64,000 nucleotides of DNA from Serratia sp. PL17 (GCF_017832355.1 NZ_JAFIBY010000005.1:62001-126000), one strand, 5' to 3'. Numbered from the stretch's first letter, positions 18,581 to 28,356 are shown. Program-made: numbers and translations. Notes: generated by a model from the letters alone, not told the origin.

Positions 18581-18691
18581 TCCCATCGGATTTACCTATG
18601 GGACAAAAACCGTATTTTCGATAATGATAGTTCCCCAGGCTTTTTGCATGAATTGCCGCGATCTTTGGTTGATCAGAGAGTGTAGAAGGCT

Positions 18692-18707
18692 GGATAATCG
18701 TTTGCCT
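18692..18707. promoter_or_regulatory. PurR-box-like site 1 upstream of ghxP
   Basis: A 16-base site agreeing with ACGCAAACGTTTGCGT at 10 positions, with right half CGTTTGCCT. It lies about 200 bp before ghxP. Confidence 0.4.
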
Positions 18708-18746
18708 TGAATAAACCACCATAAATCACCCGTTTCACGCAATGGG

Positions 18747-18762
18747 AGTTAAACGTTTGCCT
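18747..18762. promoter_or_regulatory. PurR-box-like site 2 upstream of ghxP
   Basis: AGTTAAACGTTTGCCT agrees with the PurR consensus at 12 of 16 positions, including the central AAACGTTTGC. It lies 138 bp upstream of ghxP. Purine permeases are known PurR-regulon members in enterobacteria. Confidence 0.6.
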
Positions 18763-18899
18763 TATATGTGATGCCGGTTGGCAGCATGCGTAAAGGGCAA
18801 GGACGCGAACGTGACGGAAACGATACCGTAATAAACATGCGTGGGCGGAACAACAAGCCTTTTGAAACGGGCTGGCAATGAAACACAGGGGACAGCAAC

Positions 18900-20261
18900 A
18901 TGTCGAATTCTCAAGCGAACAACGCCGTTAAACCAAAAGGCGGGCTTGATGGTTATTTTAATATTTCTGCGCGTGGCAGCACCGTACGTCAGGAAGTGGT
19001 GGCGGGGTTAACCACCTTCCTGGCGATGGTTTATTCGGTGATCGTCGTACCGAGCATGCTCGGCAAGGCGGGTTTCCCGCCAACGGCGGTGTTTGTCGCG
19101 ACCTGTTTGGTCGCCGGTCTTGGATCGTTACTGATGGGGCTGTGGGCGAATTTGCCAATGGCTATCGGTTGTGCGATTTCACTGACCGCGTTTACCGCCT
19201 TCAGCCTGGTGCTGGGGCAACACATCAGCATTCCAGTGGCGCTGGGCGCGGTATTCCTGATGGGCGTACTCTTTACCATTATCTCGGTAACCGGTATTCG
19301 TGCCTGGATCCTGCGTAATCTGCCGATGGGCGTGGCGCATGGTACCGGAATTGGCATTGGTCTGTTCCTGTTGTTGATCGCCGCGAACGGTGTGGGCCTG
19401 GTGGTGAAGAACCCGCTGGACGGTTTGCCTGTGGCGCTGGGCGCATTTACGTCCTTCCCGGTTGTGATGACCTTGCTCGGGCTGGCGGTGATTTTTGGCT
19501 TGGAAAAGCTGCGTGTGCCCGGTGGCATTCTGCTGGTGATCATTGTCATTTCGATCATTGGTCTGCTGTTTGACCCGGCGGTGAAATATCAGGGCTTGTT
19601 CGCGATGCCTAGCCTGACGGATGCTAACGGCAAATCATTGATCTTCAGTCTTGATATCATGGGGGCATTGCAGCCTGTGGTATTGCCAAGCGTGTTGGCA
19701 TTGGTGATGACCGCGGTGTTTGATGCGACCGGGACCATTCGTGCGGTGGCTGGTCAGGCTAACCTGTTGGATAAAGACGGGCAAATCATCAACGGCGGCA
19801 AAGCATTGACGTCGGATTCCCTGAGCAGCATTTTTTCCGGTTTGGTAGGTGCAGCCCCGGCTGCAGTGTATATCGAGTCTGCTGCGGGTACTGCGGCGGG
19901 GGGCAAAACCGGCCTGACGGCGACCGTAGTCGGCCTGTTGTTCCTGCTGATCTTGTTCTTGTCGCCGTTGTCTTATCTGGTACCGATTTATGCTACCGCA
20001 CCTGCGCTGATGTATGTCGGCCTGCTGATGTTGAGCAACGTGACCAAACTGGACTTCAACGACTTTGTTGATGCCATGTCAGGCCTTCTGTGTGCGGTAT
20101 TTATCGTACTGACCTGTAACATCGTTACCGGCATCATGTTGGGCTTTAGCGCATTGGTCATCGGTCGTATTTTCTCGGGCGAATGGCGCCGACTGAATAT
20201 TGGCACTGTTGTGATCGCGGTGGCCCTGGTGGCGTTCTATGCCGGTGGCTGGGCGATTTAA
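18900..20261 (+). CDS. ghxP: Guanine/hypoxanthine permease (NCS2/AzgA family)
   Basis: Proton-coupled inner-membrane importer of guanine and hypoxanthine. 453 residues, nearly identical in pattern to E. coli GhxP (YjcD, 449): [43 protein letters not shown], the [18 protein letters not shown] loop with substrate-binding residues, and [16 protein letters not shown]. About 12-14 transmembrane helices are evident. It sits next to yjcE as in E. coli. Two PurR-like sites upstream suggest repression by purines. Confidence 0.95.
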   Translation: MSNSQANNAVKPKGGLDGYFNISARGSTVRQEVVAGLTTFLAMVYSVIVVPSMLGKAGFPPTAVFVATCLVAGLGSLLMGLWANLPMAIGCAISLTAFTAFSLVLGQHISIPVALGAVFLMGVLFTIISVTGIRAWILRNLPMGVAHGTGIGIGLFLLLIAANGVGLVVKNPLDGLPVALGAFTSFPVVMTLLGLAVIFGLEKLRVPGGILLVIIVISIIGLLFDPAVKYQGLFAMPSLTDANGKSLIFSLDIMGALQPVVLPSVLALVMTAVFDATGTIRAVAGQANLLDKDGQIINGGKALTSDSLSSIFSGLVGAAPAAVYIESAAGTAAGGKTGLTATVVGLLFLLILFLSPLSYLVPIYATAPALMYVGLLMLSNVTKLDFNDFVDAMSGLLCAVFIVLTCNIVTGIMLGFSALVIGRIFSGEWRRLNIGTVVIAVALVAFYAGGWAI

Positions 20262-20277
20262 TCGCATTGTCGTTTCC

Positions 20278-20300
20278 CCCGTCGATTCGGCGGGGGATGT
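20278..20300 (+). terminator. Hairpin after ghxP
   Basis: CCCCCG/CGGGGG stem about 16 bp after the ghxP stop, followed by a weak T-rich stretch (ATGTTTTATC). Confidence 0.55.
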
Positions 20301-20441
20301 TTTATCTCCGCTTCAGATAAGTCTCCTTCTGTCTGTGCTGCAATTTGAAAGGCACAACAAGCTTTAACCGCTGTAAAAAAAGTGATCTACTATCGGGGCA
20401 TACTCAGAGATGCAGTCTGAACCCTAGAGTCTAAGGAAAGC

Positions 20442-22091
20442 ATGGAAATCTTTTTTACAATCCTCATTTTAATTTTGGTGGTCTCCCTGTCAGGGGTGGT
20501 GACGCGCATGTTGCCGTTCCAGGTACCACTGCCGTTAATGCAAATCGGTATCGGGGCCCTGCTGGCCTGGCCGCATTTCGGGTTACACGTCGATTTCGAC
20601 CCTGAATTGTTCCTGGTATTGTTTATTCCACCCTTGCTGTTTGCTGATGGTTGGAAAACCCCCACGCGAGAATTCCTGCACCACGGACGCGAAATCCTGG
20701 GCCTGGCGCTGGTGCTGGTGTTGATTACTGTGGTTGGTGTCGGTTACCTGATTTACGCCATGGTACCGGGTATCCCGCTGGTGGCGGCGTTTGCGCTGGC
20801 TGCCGTATTGTCACCCACCGATGCCGTGGCGCTGTCCGGTATTGTTGGTAAAGGGCGGATACCGAAGCCGATCATGGGCGTGCTGGAAGGCGAGGCGCTG
20901 ATGAATGATGCGTCCGGCCTGGTGTCACTCAAATTTGCGATTGCAGTGGCGATGGGGACCATGGTGTTTACCGTCGGGGGCGCGACGCTCGAATTCCTCA
21001 AAGTGGCGATTGGCGGCCTATTGGCTGGGGTCGCCGTCACTTGGCTCTACAGTAAATCGTTGCGTGTGATGAGCCGCTGGAGTGGGGATGACCCGGCGAC
21101 GCAAATCGTGTTCCTGCTGTTATTACCCTTCGCCTCGTATTTGATTGCCGAACACATCGGCGTTTCTGGCATCTTGGCCGCCGTTGCTGCGGGGATGACC
21201 ATCAGCCAGTCTGGCGTGATCCGCAACGCCCCGCTGGCGATGCGCCTGCGGGCCAACAGCGTTTGGGCGATGCTGGAGTTTGTGTTTAACGGCATGGTCT
21301 TCATCATGTTGGGCCTGCAACTGCCGGGGATCCTGGAAACCTCTATCTTGCAGGCAGAGCTGGATCCGACCATTCAGACCTGGTACCTGTTTGCCGATGT
21401 GGCCATTATCTACGCCGCGTTGCTGGTGCTGCGTTTCACCTGGCTATGGTTGATGAAAAACGCCAGCCGCCGCTTTATGAAAAAACGGCCGTTGCAGTTT
21501 GGTGATTTCAGTACCCGTGAACTCTGGGTGGCATCCTTCGCCGGAGTGCGTGGGGCGATTACGTTAGCCGGTGTGCTGTCGATTCCCTTGCTGTTGAGTG
21601 ATGGTACGGCCTTCCCGGCACGTTACCAGCTTGTGTTTATTGCCGCCGGGGTAATCTTGCTTTCGCTGATTGCTGGCGTCATGGCGCTACCGCTGTTATT
21701 GCGCGGGGTGCAGGTGGCAGACAAGAGCGTCAGCAAGAGTGAAGAACGGATGGCGATTGCTATGGCGGCTGAAGTGGCGATCGAAAGTATCAACAAAATG
21801 GAAGAACGGTTGGCCGTTGATACCGAAGAAAACATTGATCCTCAGGTGTTGAAAGAGATTAGCTCGCGCGTGGTGGGAACGCTGCGGCGGCGTATCACCA
21901 CCAAAGACGATATCGAAAATGCGCTGATGCTGGAAAACCTCGAACGACGCTTCCGCCTGACGGCGCTGCGTGCGGAGCGGGGTGAGTTGTACCATCTGCG
22001 TGCCACGCAGAAAATCAGCAATGAGACGCTGCAAAAACTGCTGCACGATCTCGACCTGCTGGAAGCGCTGTTGATCGAGCGCGAAGGGTAA
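20442..22091 (+). CDS. yjcE: Na+/H+ antiporter YjcE (CPA1/NhaP family)
   Basis: Inner-membrane monovalent cation/proton antiporter. 549 residues: about 12 transmembrane segments to roughly residue 430, then a charged cytosolic C-terminal tail rich in helices (about 430-549). Family motifs are FIPPLLFADGW, VLSPTDAVAL and GEALMNDASGLVSLK, where the ND pair is the ion-binding site of NhaP-type antiporters, and FAGVRGAITLAGVLSIPL. It follows ghxP by 180 bp. Ion selectivity is not readable from sequence. Confidence 0.93.
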   Translation: MEIFFTILILILVVSLSGVVTRMLPFQVPLPLMQIGIGALLAWPHFGLHVDFDPELFLVLFIPPLLFADGWKTPTREFLHHGREILGLALVLVLITVVGVGYLIYAMVPGIPLVAAFALAAVLSPTDAVALSGIVGKGRIPKPIMGVLEGEALMNDASGLVSLKFAIAVAMGTMVFTVGGATLEFLKVAIGGLLAGVAVTWLYSKSLRVMSRWSGDDPATQIVFLLLLPFASYLIAEHIGVSGILAAVAAGMTISQSGVIRNAPLAMRLRANSVWAMLEFVFNGMVFIMLGLQLPGILETSILQAELDPTIQTWYLFADVAIIYAALLVLRFTWLWLMKNASRRFMKKRPLQFGDFSTRELWVASFAGVRGAITLAGVLSIPLLLSDGTAFPARYQLVFIAAGVILLSLIAGVMALPLLLRGVQVADKSVSKSEERMAIAMAAEVAIESINKMEERLAVDTEENIDPQVLKEISSRVVGTLRRRITTKDDIENALMLENLERRFRLTALRAERGELYHLRATQKISNETLQKLLHDLDLLEALLIEREG

Positions 22092-22120
22092 TCGCCAACG
22101 GGCAGCGGAAGCGGCCCTTT

Positions 22121-23008
22121 TTACTTGGTGGGTGGCCAGTAGTCGCGGCAGCAGGCGATCCACGCCTGGGCGCTGTGCGACAGGTAACTGCCTTGACGCC
22201 AGATCAATCCGACCTTCCATTCCATACGCGGCTCCAGGGGCAACCAGATCAGGTTTTCCTTATCCAGCCACTGACAAACCGGCTCCGGTAAGGTGGCGAT
22301 ACCGACTCCGGCCTGAACCATTGAAGCCAAGAAATCCCACTGCCCGCTGCGCACGGCAATTTGTGGCTCAAAACCCGCCTGACGGAAAGCCTTCATCAAC
22401 ATTTTGTACAGTGAAAAGTCTTCGTTATAAATCAGGATCGGCCATTCGGCCAATTCGGTGATATTAATACTGGTGCGATTAAGCCAGTGTGGGGTGCGCG
22501 GTGTGACGACACACATCGGATGGTCGAGGAGCGGCAAGAACGTCAGCGGCTGTTCCGTATCAACCGGCAATATGGTCATTGCCAAATCCAGCTCGCCCGA
22601 CATCACGGCTTGCTCAACCGATAACCCACCCAACTCGGAAATTTTCAGCTCAATGCCGGGATAGGTTTGGCGGAACTGGCGGATCAAATCGGCGATCTGC
22701 CGACCAACCATCGGCGGGATACCCAGTCTCAGCACGCCTTTTTTGACGGAACTGATGTCTTCCAGCTCCGCCTCCAACTGGCGAAATTCATCGAGGATTG
22801 CCAGCCCACGCTGGTATACCGCCTGGCCGCTGTCGGTCAGATGCAGTTTACGCCCCTCACGGATCAGCAACGTGCACTCCAGTTCCTCTTCCAGATTACG
22901 TAGCATTTTGCTGATGGTTGGTTGTGTGACGAACAGCTTTTCCGCTGCGCGGGTAAAGCTTTGCTGGCGCACGACTTCCACGAAGTAGCGCAGAGTGCGG
23001 ACATCCAC
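22121..23008 (-). CDS. LysR-family regulator next to cidAB (CidR/YwbI-like by position)
   Basis: 295 residues with the LysR HTH (about 1-60: LRYFVEVVRQQSFTRAAEKLFVTQPTISKMLRNLEEEL) and an effector domain. It is divergent from cidA with a 138-bp shared region. In Bacillus and Staphylococcus a LysR protein (CidR) in this position activates cidAB in response to weak acids and overflow metabolism, so an equivalent role is likely here. The effector-domain sequence alone would not show that. Confidence 0.88.
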   Translation of the reverse strand: MDVRTLRYFVEVVRQQSFTRAAEKLFVTQPTISKMLRNLEEELECTLLIREGRKLHLTDSGQAVYQRGLAILDEFRQLEAELEDISSVKKGVLRLGIPPMVGRQIADLIRQFRQTYPGIELKISELGGLSVEQAVMSGELDLAMTILPVDTEQPLTFLPLLDHPMCVVTPRTPHWLNRTSINITELAEWPILIYNEDFSLYKMLMKAFRQAGFEPQIAVRSGQWDFLASMVQAGVGIATLPEPVCQWLDKENLIWLPLEPRMEWKVGLIWRQGSYLSHSAQAWIACCRDYWPPTK

Positions 23009-23146
23009 GTTGGGTTCTCCTCAGGGGCAATACCGGCGGGAAACTATTCCCTGATGGCATGATATTAATGATTTTAATTCATTTCAGGCCAGGTTTCCTG
23101 GCTGCGTATACTGTAAACCGTGAATTTTTGTTTGAGGTTGGTTTCC

Positions 23147-23569
23147 ATGTTACTGGCATTACGCCATGCTGCCCCCAGCGTATTGAATCGACTACAGGTG
23201 CCGATCCAGGTTGCGTTGTATGCGGGGCTATTTCTGATCGCCGATCGGCTCGTGCAACAGTTTCATCTGCCGCTGCCTGCCAATATTGTCGGCATGTTGA
23301 TGATGTTGGCGTTGATCCTGCTGCGCATTTTGCCGTTGAACTGGGTTAAGGCCGGTTCTCGCTGGTTGCTGGCTGAGATGCTGCTGTTCTTCGTACCGGC
23401 AGTGGTCGCCGTAGTCAACTATGCCCAATTATTGATGGTGGAAGGCTGGAAGATTTTTTTGGTGATTGCGATCAGCACCATGTTGACGCTGGGGGCGACC
23501 GGATTGGTGGTTGATCGTGTCTACCGTCTGGAGATTTGGTTACGTCGCCGGAAGCAGCGCGATGAATGA
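23147..23569 (+). CDS. cidA: CidA/LrgA family holin-like protein
   Basis: 140 residues with four hydrophobic segments (about 20-35, 43-63, 74-95, 100-125) and the conserved LPLPANIVGMLMML motif of the CidA/LrgA family. ATG 23147 with GAGG upstream was preferred to a GTG at 23120 without a ribosome site. CidA proteins are small membrane proteins that oligomerise like holins; recent work in Gram-positives also links the CidAB/LrgAB class to pyruvate transport. Its last 8 bases overlap cidB. Confidence 0.88.
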   Translation: MLLALRHAAPSVLNRLQVPIQVALYAGLFLIADRLVQQFHLPLPANIVGMLMMLALILLRILPLNWVKAGSRWLLAEMLLFFVPAVVAVVNYAQLLMVEGWKIFLVIAISTMLTLGATGLVVDRVYRLEIWLRRRKQRDE

Positions 23570-24251
23570 TTTTATCCTCAGTGTTCTCTGTTTTTTGGCG
23601 ACATTGGCATTGTATTTCGCCAATAAAAGGCTTTATCGCCGCCGCCGTACTCTGTTGTTGATGCCGCTGGTCCTGACGCCAATGATCCTGGTGCTGTTGC
23701 TGGTGGTGACCCATACCTCATATCAGGATTACATTGGCGAAACGCACTGGCTGCTGTGGTTATTAGGCCCCGCCACTATCGCCTTTGCGGTACCGGTGTA
23801 CGAGAACGTGCATATTATCCGCCGTCACTGGTTGTCGCTCAGTGCTGGGGTACTGACGGCGGTGTTGGTTGCGGTTTACAGCTCGGTATGGCTGGCGCGT
23901 TTGTTGACGTTGCCGGAAGAGGTTCAGCGCAGTCTGGCTGTGCGTTCGATCACCACGCCATTTGCGCTGGAGGCTGCCAAGCAAATGGGGGGGCAACCGG
24001 ATCTGGTAGCCCTGTTTGTTGTGATCACCGGGGTGTTTGGCATGGCGGTGGGCGACATCCTGTTTTTGCGGCTGGCGGTGCGCAGTCGCCTTGCGAAGGG
24101 GGCTGGGTTAGGAGCATCCTCGCACGGCGCCGGCACGGCAAAGGCGTATGAAATGGGGCAAGAAGAGGGGGTTGTATCCAGTCTGGTGATGATGTTAGCG
24201 GGGATTATTACGGTTATTGCCGCCCCCTTGATTGGACAATTGATGTGGTAA
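23562..24251 (+). CDS. cidB: CidB/LrgB family membrane protein
   Basis: 229 residues with about six to seven transmembrane helices and the family motifs LLWLLGPATIAFAVPVYE, RSITTPFALEAAKQMGG, VVITGVFGMAVGD, GLGASSHGAGTAKAYEMGQEEG. The ATG at 23562 overlaps the end of cidA (ATGAATGA), so translation is coupled. CidA and CidB normally act together in the membrane. E. coli has the similar pair yohJ/yohK elsewhere. A 10-bp stem hairpin follows the stop codon. Confidence 0.9.
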   Translation: MNDFILSVLCFLATLALYFANKRLYRRRRTLLLMPLVLTPMILVLLLVVTHTSYQDYIGETHWLLWLLGPATIAFAVPVYENVHIIRRHWLSLSAGVLTAVLVAVYSSVWLARLLTLPEEVQRSLAVRSITTPFALEAAKQMGGQPDLVALFVVITGVFGMAVGDILFLRLAVRSRLAKGAGLGASSHGAGTAKAYEMGQEEGVVSSLVMMLAGIITVIAAPLIGQLMW

Positions 24252-24252
24252 A

Positions 24253-24277
24253 CCTGCGGCGCAAGATGCGCCGCAGG
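24253..24277. terminator. Hairpin between convergent cidB and the synthetase gene
   Basis: CCTGCGGCGC (24253-24262) / GCGCCGCAGG (24268-24277), a perfect 10-bp stem with a 5-base loop. No T-run; it probably limits read-through between the convergent genes. Confidence 0.6.
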
Positions 24278-24290
24278 CTGTTGGTTAGGT

Positions 24291-27200
24291 TCAACGAATG
24301 TCGGTCGGTATAGCGGGAGAGCGTGTGGACTCACGTAACACGCGGCCGATTTCGTCATGGCTGAAAATAATGGAGTGATGGTTACAGGCCAGAGGCTGTA
24401 TGTGCAAATGGTGACTAATCGAAGACAGTCCGTTGTCCGCAATCGCCAAAAGTTCCTGCCCATCTCCCTGGTCGGTCATACTCAAGTTCACGTCTTCCGT
24501 TGCCTTGAAAAGCGTGATGCGTGCGTGCTGTAAGGGGGCGCTGAGCGTCTCCTTATTCAGGGATAGCTCGGTCGGCTCCGCACGCAATGCTCTGGCGGCA
24601 GCGTCACCCTCAATGCCCAGCATGGCCAGCATAGCCGCCAGCAACCCTGGCTCGCTGCGGATCTGGAAGGCCGTTTGATAGAAGGTATCCAGCAAAAATA
24701 CCTGGATGTCACGGAAGCCTCGGCTTTCAAGCTGCGCGGCCATTTCCAGAGCAATCAGCCCCCCAAGTGACCACCCTAATAGGCGCACGGGGCGGGTAGG
24801 TGACAGCTTCATATGGCCAAGGTAATGGGATGCCAATTCGTGCAATGAGGTGATATGCGGGTGGATAAACAAATTGTGATTGTTGATCCCCAAGACGTTG
24901 AAAGCCCCCTCGAGCGAGATCGCCAAATCATGGTAAATATCGCACCCGGTTACTGCAGGATGAACCATCCAGATATCGTCGGCGGCAATGGTCCGATTAA
25001 GGCGCATCACCTGTTTAAAGTTAAAATTGGTTTGATTTAGCCGCGCCAGCAACTGCTGCAGAGGCGCAGCAGAAATCGGGGCGGTGGCATCAGAGACTGT
25101 TTCTGCCGTCAATGCGCGAGCTTGCGCGCGCAACGTTGGGTGAGCAAACAGGGTTTTTATCACCACCGGATACCCACAGCGCTTCAGTTTGACCAAAAGT
25201 TGAATGGCATGCAGCGAATGGCCACCGAGTTCAAAGAAATCATCGTCCAAACCAATCTGCGTGACGCCGAGCAATTCCGACCACAATGCGGCAAGCTGTT
25301 GTTCTAATGCGGTTTGAGGGGCTTCATATTGCAACGAAACCTGTGTGAGCGGTGCGGGGGCCGGCAAGGCTTTGCGATCTAACTTACCGTTGGGTGACAG
25401 TGGCAGAGCCTTGAGCCTGACAAAGGTGGAAGGCACCATGTAATCGGGCAAGTGTTGCTGTAACTGAAGGCGCCATTGTGCTGAGTGCGAGCCCTCATCC
25501 GAAGCGACGACATAAGCCACCAGGCGTTTTCCTCCATGCCCATCTTCTCTCGCCAGTATTGCGGCGTCTTCAACGCCTTCGCATTGGCGTAGTTGCTGCT
25601 CTATTTCACCCAGTTCAATGCGCACCCCATGGATCTTGACCTGAAAGTCATTTCTGCCCAGGTATTCAATGTTGCCATCCGGCAACCAGCGGGCAAGGTC
25701 ACCCGTCTTATACAGACGAGCCTGAGGATCAGCGCTGAAAGGATCGGCAATAAAACGTTCGGCGTTTAGCTCTGGCCGATTCAGGTAACCGCGTGCAACC
25801 TGAATACCCCCGATATGTAATTCGCCAGCAACCCCAGGTGGAAGGGGTTGTAACTGAGCATCCAGAATATGGAGTTGCGTGTTGGCGATCGGTTTGCCAA
25901 TAGGCACCAATGCCCGTTCGTCATTGGGGTGGCATTGCCAGCTGGATACATCCACGGCGGCTTCCGTTGGTCCGTAGAGATTGTGCAATTCCGCCTGGGG
26001 TAACTGTTGCAGGCAGCGGTGCACGGTGGCAAGTGGCAATGCCTCGCCACTGCACATGATACGGCGCAAGGAATCACACTGCGCCATTTCGCCGTGACGC
26101 AGAAACAATTGCAGCATTGAGGGGACAAAATGCAGTGTGGTTACGCGGTGTTGTGCGATACAGCTACTGAGGTAGTCGGGGTCTTGATGGCCGCCAGGTT
26201 TGGCAATGGCTAACTGTGCGCCGACCATGAGCGGCCAGAAGAACTCCCAGACGGAGACGTCAAAACTGAACGGTGTTTTTTGCAATACCACATCGTCGTG
26301 CGTCAGCGGATAAGCGTGCTGCATCCAGAGCAGGCGGTTGATAACTCCGCGGTGTTCATTCATGACGCCCTTGGGTTTCCCGGTCGAACCTGAGGTATAG
26401 ATCACATACGCCAGGCTGCGCTGTGGCTCAGACCCTTGCGGTGCAAGATTGTCCTTGGGTTCTTGTTGCCACAGATGGCTATCATGTTGCAGGTGCAGCC
26501 GTGGAATAGCGACATCGCAGATGGGATTCAATGCCTGTTCGCCCGCCGGGTCGATCAGGATGTATTTTGCACCGCAATCCTGCAGCATATGACGCAAACG
26601 GTCTTGCGGATAATCGGGATCAATAGGGACATAAGCTGCGCCAGACTTCAAAATGGCATACAGCGCTGTCACCATTTCAGGGCTGCGATTGACGCAAACG
26701 GCGATGCGGTCATCAGGCTGCGTCCCTTGCTGGCGTAGAAAACTGGCCAACTGGTTTGCCTGCTGGTTCAACTGCAAATAGCTTATCTGCTGCCGCTCAT
26801 AGCTCAGCGCAGGCGCGTTTGGTGTACGTAATACCTGTTGTTCTAGTAATTGATGAATGCCCTGCGGCGTGGCCCAGGATTGCTGCGTATTATTCCATTC
26901 GTGAAAAATATGCTGCTGTTCAGCAGGCAGTAACAGCGGCAGTTGCCCCAAGGGCAGATTAGCATCGCCGTCTAACAAGGTATCGAGTATTTGGACGACG
27001 CGATTGGCAATGCGCTCACCGTCTTCATGACTAAACCAAGCCTGATTGAGATTAAACTCCAGTACAGGATCATCGCCTGGGTGGTAGTGACGTAGGTAGA
27101 TGCCCAATGGCAATTGTTCATAGCCATGATGCATGTTCTCAACTTTAAACTGACTCCCCTCCAGCTCAATGTCTGTCGGGAAGACTTCCAACGAAAAGCT

Positions 27201-28235
27201 GATGTCAAATAGCTGGCGTCTTCCCTGTTGGTGCAAATTCAGTTGGCGGTTAAGTTCGGCGATAGGAAACCGCTGATGGCGGTAGCATTTACGCAGCTCG
27301 CTGCCAATATGCTGTAACAGATGGGAAAAGGGCTCTTGCACGTCCACGTTGATATTAAGCGGGATCATGGAGGAGAACATGCCCAGCGTCTGTTTATGAT
27401 CGCTGGTGCTGCGGTTATGCACCGGCACACCGATGGTGACATTATCCACCTGCCAAATGCGCGCGAACCAACTGGCAAGCAGAGCCACCATGAAGTGCAT
27501 TGCCGAGCCACCGTGATGAGCGGCATAGCGCTCCAACTGCAAGAAGCGTTCTCGCGGTAAACGCTTGATGATTTGGCTGCTGGGATAGGTTTGTTGCTCG
27601 GTGTAATTGGGGCGACGTTCCAATACGGATGGCGGGGCTGCTGCAAAGCGTTCGAGCCACCAATCCCGATCGCGCTGATAGCGTGATGACTGAAGGTAGG
27701 CAAGATCGCTAACCACGAAATCGCTGTAGCGTGAGTGGCTTATTTCACTCTTCTGCCCCAGTTTTAGCTGCTTATACCGATCCATAATCATTCGGCTTAA
27801 TAACGAGATCGACGTGCCATCCGCAATCAGGTGATGAGACGCCAATAACCATAGCGTTGTTGAATCATCTATTTTGGTCAAATGACAACGCCATAGCAGG
27901 TCTTCATAGAGTTGATAAGGTTGGATAAATATTTCTCGCAGATGGTTCTGGGCCTGACTGGCTGCATCTTCCTGGTGCGAAAAATCGTTGTAGTGAAGTT
28001 CAATGGATTTTTGACTGAGTGGGCGTTGAATGACGCCTTGTGGTGTTTCCTTCAGCGCGGTTTGTAACGCGTCATGCTGCTGTTGAATATACTGGATAGC
28101 TTCTTTAAACAGTGGGAAAGAAATCTCTTTATCCACGCGCCAGAGGCACCCTACATTATACAGTGGAATATCAGGGTTTAAGGTCTGATCTAACCATACG
28201 GCCTGTTGTACCGTCGTGAGAGAATAAGCGGACAC
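24291..28235 (-). CDS. swrW: Single-module NRPS, serine-activating, C-A-T-TE (serrawettin W1 synthetase type)
   Basis: 1314 residues: condensation domain (about 5-430, HHLIADG at 134-140), adenylation domain (about 455-960, YTSGSTGKPKG at 613-623, NGKLDRKAL near 949), carrier domain (about 972-1040, Ser1007 in LGGHSL) and thioesterase (about 1085-1310, Ser1156 in GWSLGG, His in NHH near 1286). The specificity residues read D, V, W, H, M, S, L, V, D, K, a serine code like EntF. One Ser module with an N-terminal C domain and TE is the architecture of SwrW, which joins 3-hydroxydecanoate to Ser and cyclodimerises it to the wetting agent serrawettin W1. The start is GTG with a strong GGAGGTGG site. 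EntF is excluded because no ent genes are near. The acyl donor and the phosphopantetheinyl transferase must be encoded elsewhere. Base composition looks lower in GC than its neighbours. Confidence 0.83.
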   Translation of the reverse strand: MSAYSLTTVQQAVWLDQTLNPDIPLYNVGCLWRVDKEISFPLFKEAIQYIQQQHDALQTALKETPQGVIQRPLSQKSIELHYNDFSHQEDAASQAQNHLREIFIQPYQLYEDLLWRCHLTKIDDSTTLWLLASHHLIADGTSISLLSRMIMDRYKQLKLGQKSEISHSRYSDFVVSDLAYLQSSRYQRDRDWWLERFAAAPPSVLERRPNYTEQQTYPSSQIIKRLPRERFLQLERYAAHHGGSAMHFMVALLASWFARIWQVDNVTIGVPVHNRSTSDHKQTLGMFSSMIPLNINVDVQEPFSHLLQHIGSELRKCYRHQRFPIAELNRQLNLHQQGRRQLFDISFSLEVFPTDIELEGSQFKVENMHHGYEQLPLGIYLRHYHPGDDPVLEFNLNQAWFSHEDGERIANRVVQILDTLLDGDANLPLGQLPLLLPAEQQHIFHEWNNTQQSWATPQGIHQLLEQQVLRTPNAPALSYERQQISYLQLNQQANQLASFLRQQGTQPDDRIAVCVNRSPEMVTALYAILKSGAAYVPIDPDYPQDRLRHMLQDCGAKYILIDPAGEQALNPICDVAIPRLHLQHDSHLWQQEPKDNLAPQGSEPQRSLAYVIYTSGSTGKPKGVMNEHRGVINRLLWMQHAYPLTHDDVVLQKTPFSFDVSVWEFFWPLMVGAQLAIAKPGGHQDPDYLSSCIAQHRVTTLHFVPSMLQLFLRHGEMAQCDSLRRIMCSGEALPLATVHRCLQQLPQAELHNLYGPTEAAVDVSSWQCHPNDERALVPIGKPIANTQLHILDAQLQPLPPGVAGELHIGGIQVARGYLNRPELNAERFIADPFSADPQARLYKTGDLARWLPDGNIEYLGRNDFQVKIHGVRIELGEIEQQLRQCEGVEDAAILAREDGHGGKRLVAYVVASDEGSHSAQWRLQLQQHLPDYMVPSTFVRLKALPLSPNGKLDRKALPAPAPLTQVSLQYEAPQTALEQQLAALWSELLGVTQIGLDDDFFELGGHSLHAIQLLVKLKRCGYPVVIKTLFAHPTLRAQARALTAETVSDATAPISAAPLQQLLARLNQTNFNFKQVMRLNRTIAADDIWMVHPAVTGCDIYHDLAISLEGAFNVLGINNHNLFIHPHITSLHELASHYLGHMKLSPTRPVRLLGWSLGGLIALEMAAQLESRGFRDIQVFLLDTFYQTAFQIRSEPGLLAAMLAMLGIEGDAAARALRAEPTELSLNKETLSAPLQHARITLFKATEDVNLSMTDQGDGQELLAIADNGLSSISHHLHIQPLACNHHSIIFSHDEIGRVLRESTRSPAIPTDIR

Positions 28236-28301
28236 GGAACCACCTCCAAAATACAGGAAAGAATCGACTTAAATAGATGCGTAGTCGGTAAGTACTCGAA
28301 C

Positions 28302-28331
28302 ATTATAAGAGGTGATATTAAATCCGCCCAA
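28302..28331 (-). promoter_or_regulatory. Candidate sigma-70 promoter of the synthetase
   Basis: On the minus strand TTGGGC (28331-28326), 18-bp spacer, then TATAAT (28307-28302, an exact -10). The predicted start is about 60 bases before the GTG. Confidence 0.55.
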
Positions 28332-28356
28332 TTTTACATTAAACATTTTTAATTGT

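Noticed and set aside
24291-28235. Enterobactin synthetase EntF
   Set aside because: The serine code and domains fit EntF too, but no ent genes are near, and the condensation domain and flanks look like a stand-alone lipopeptide synthetase.
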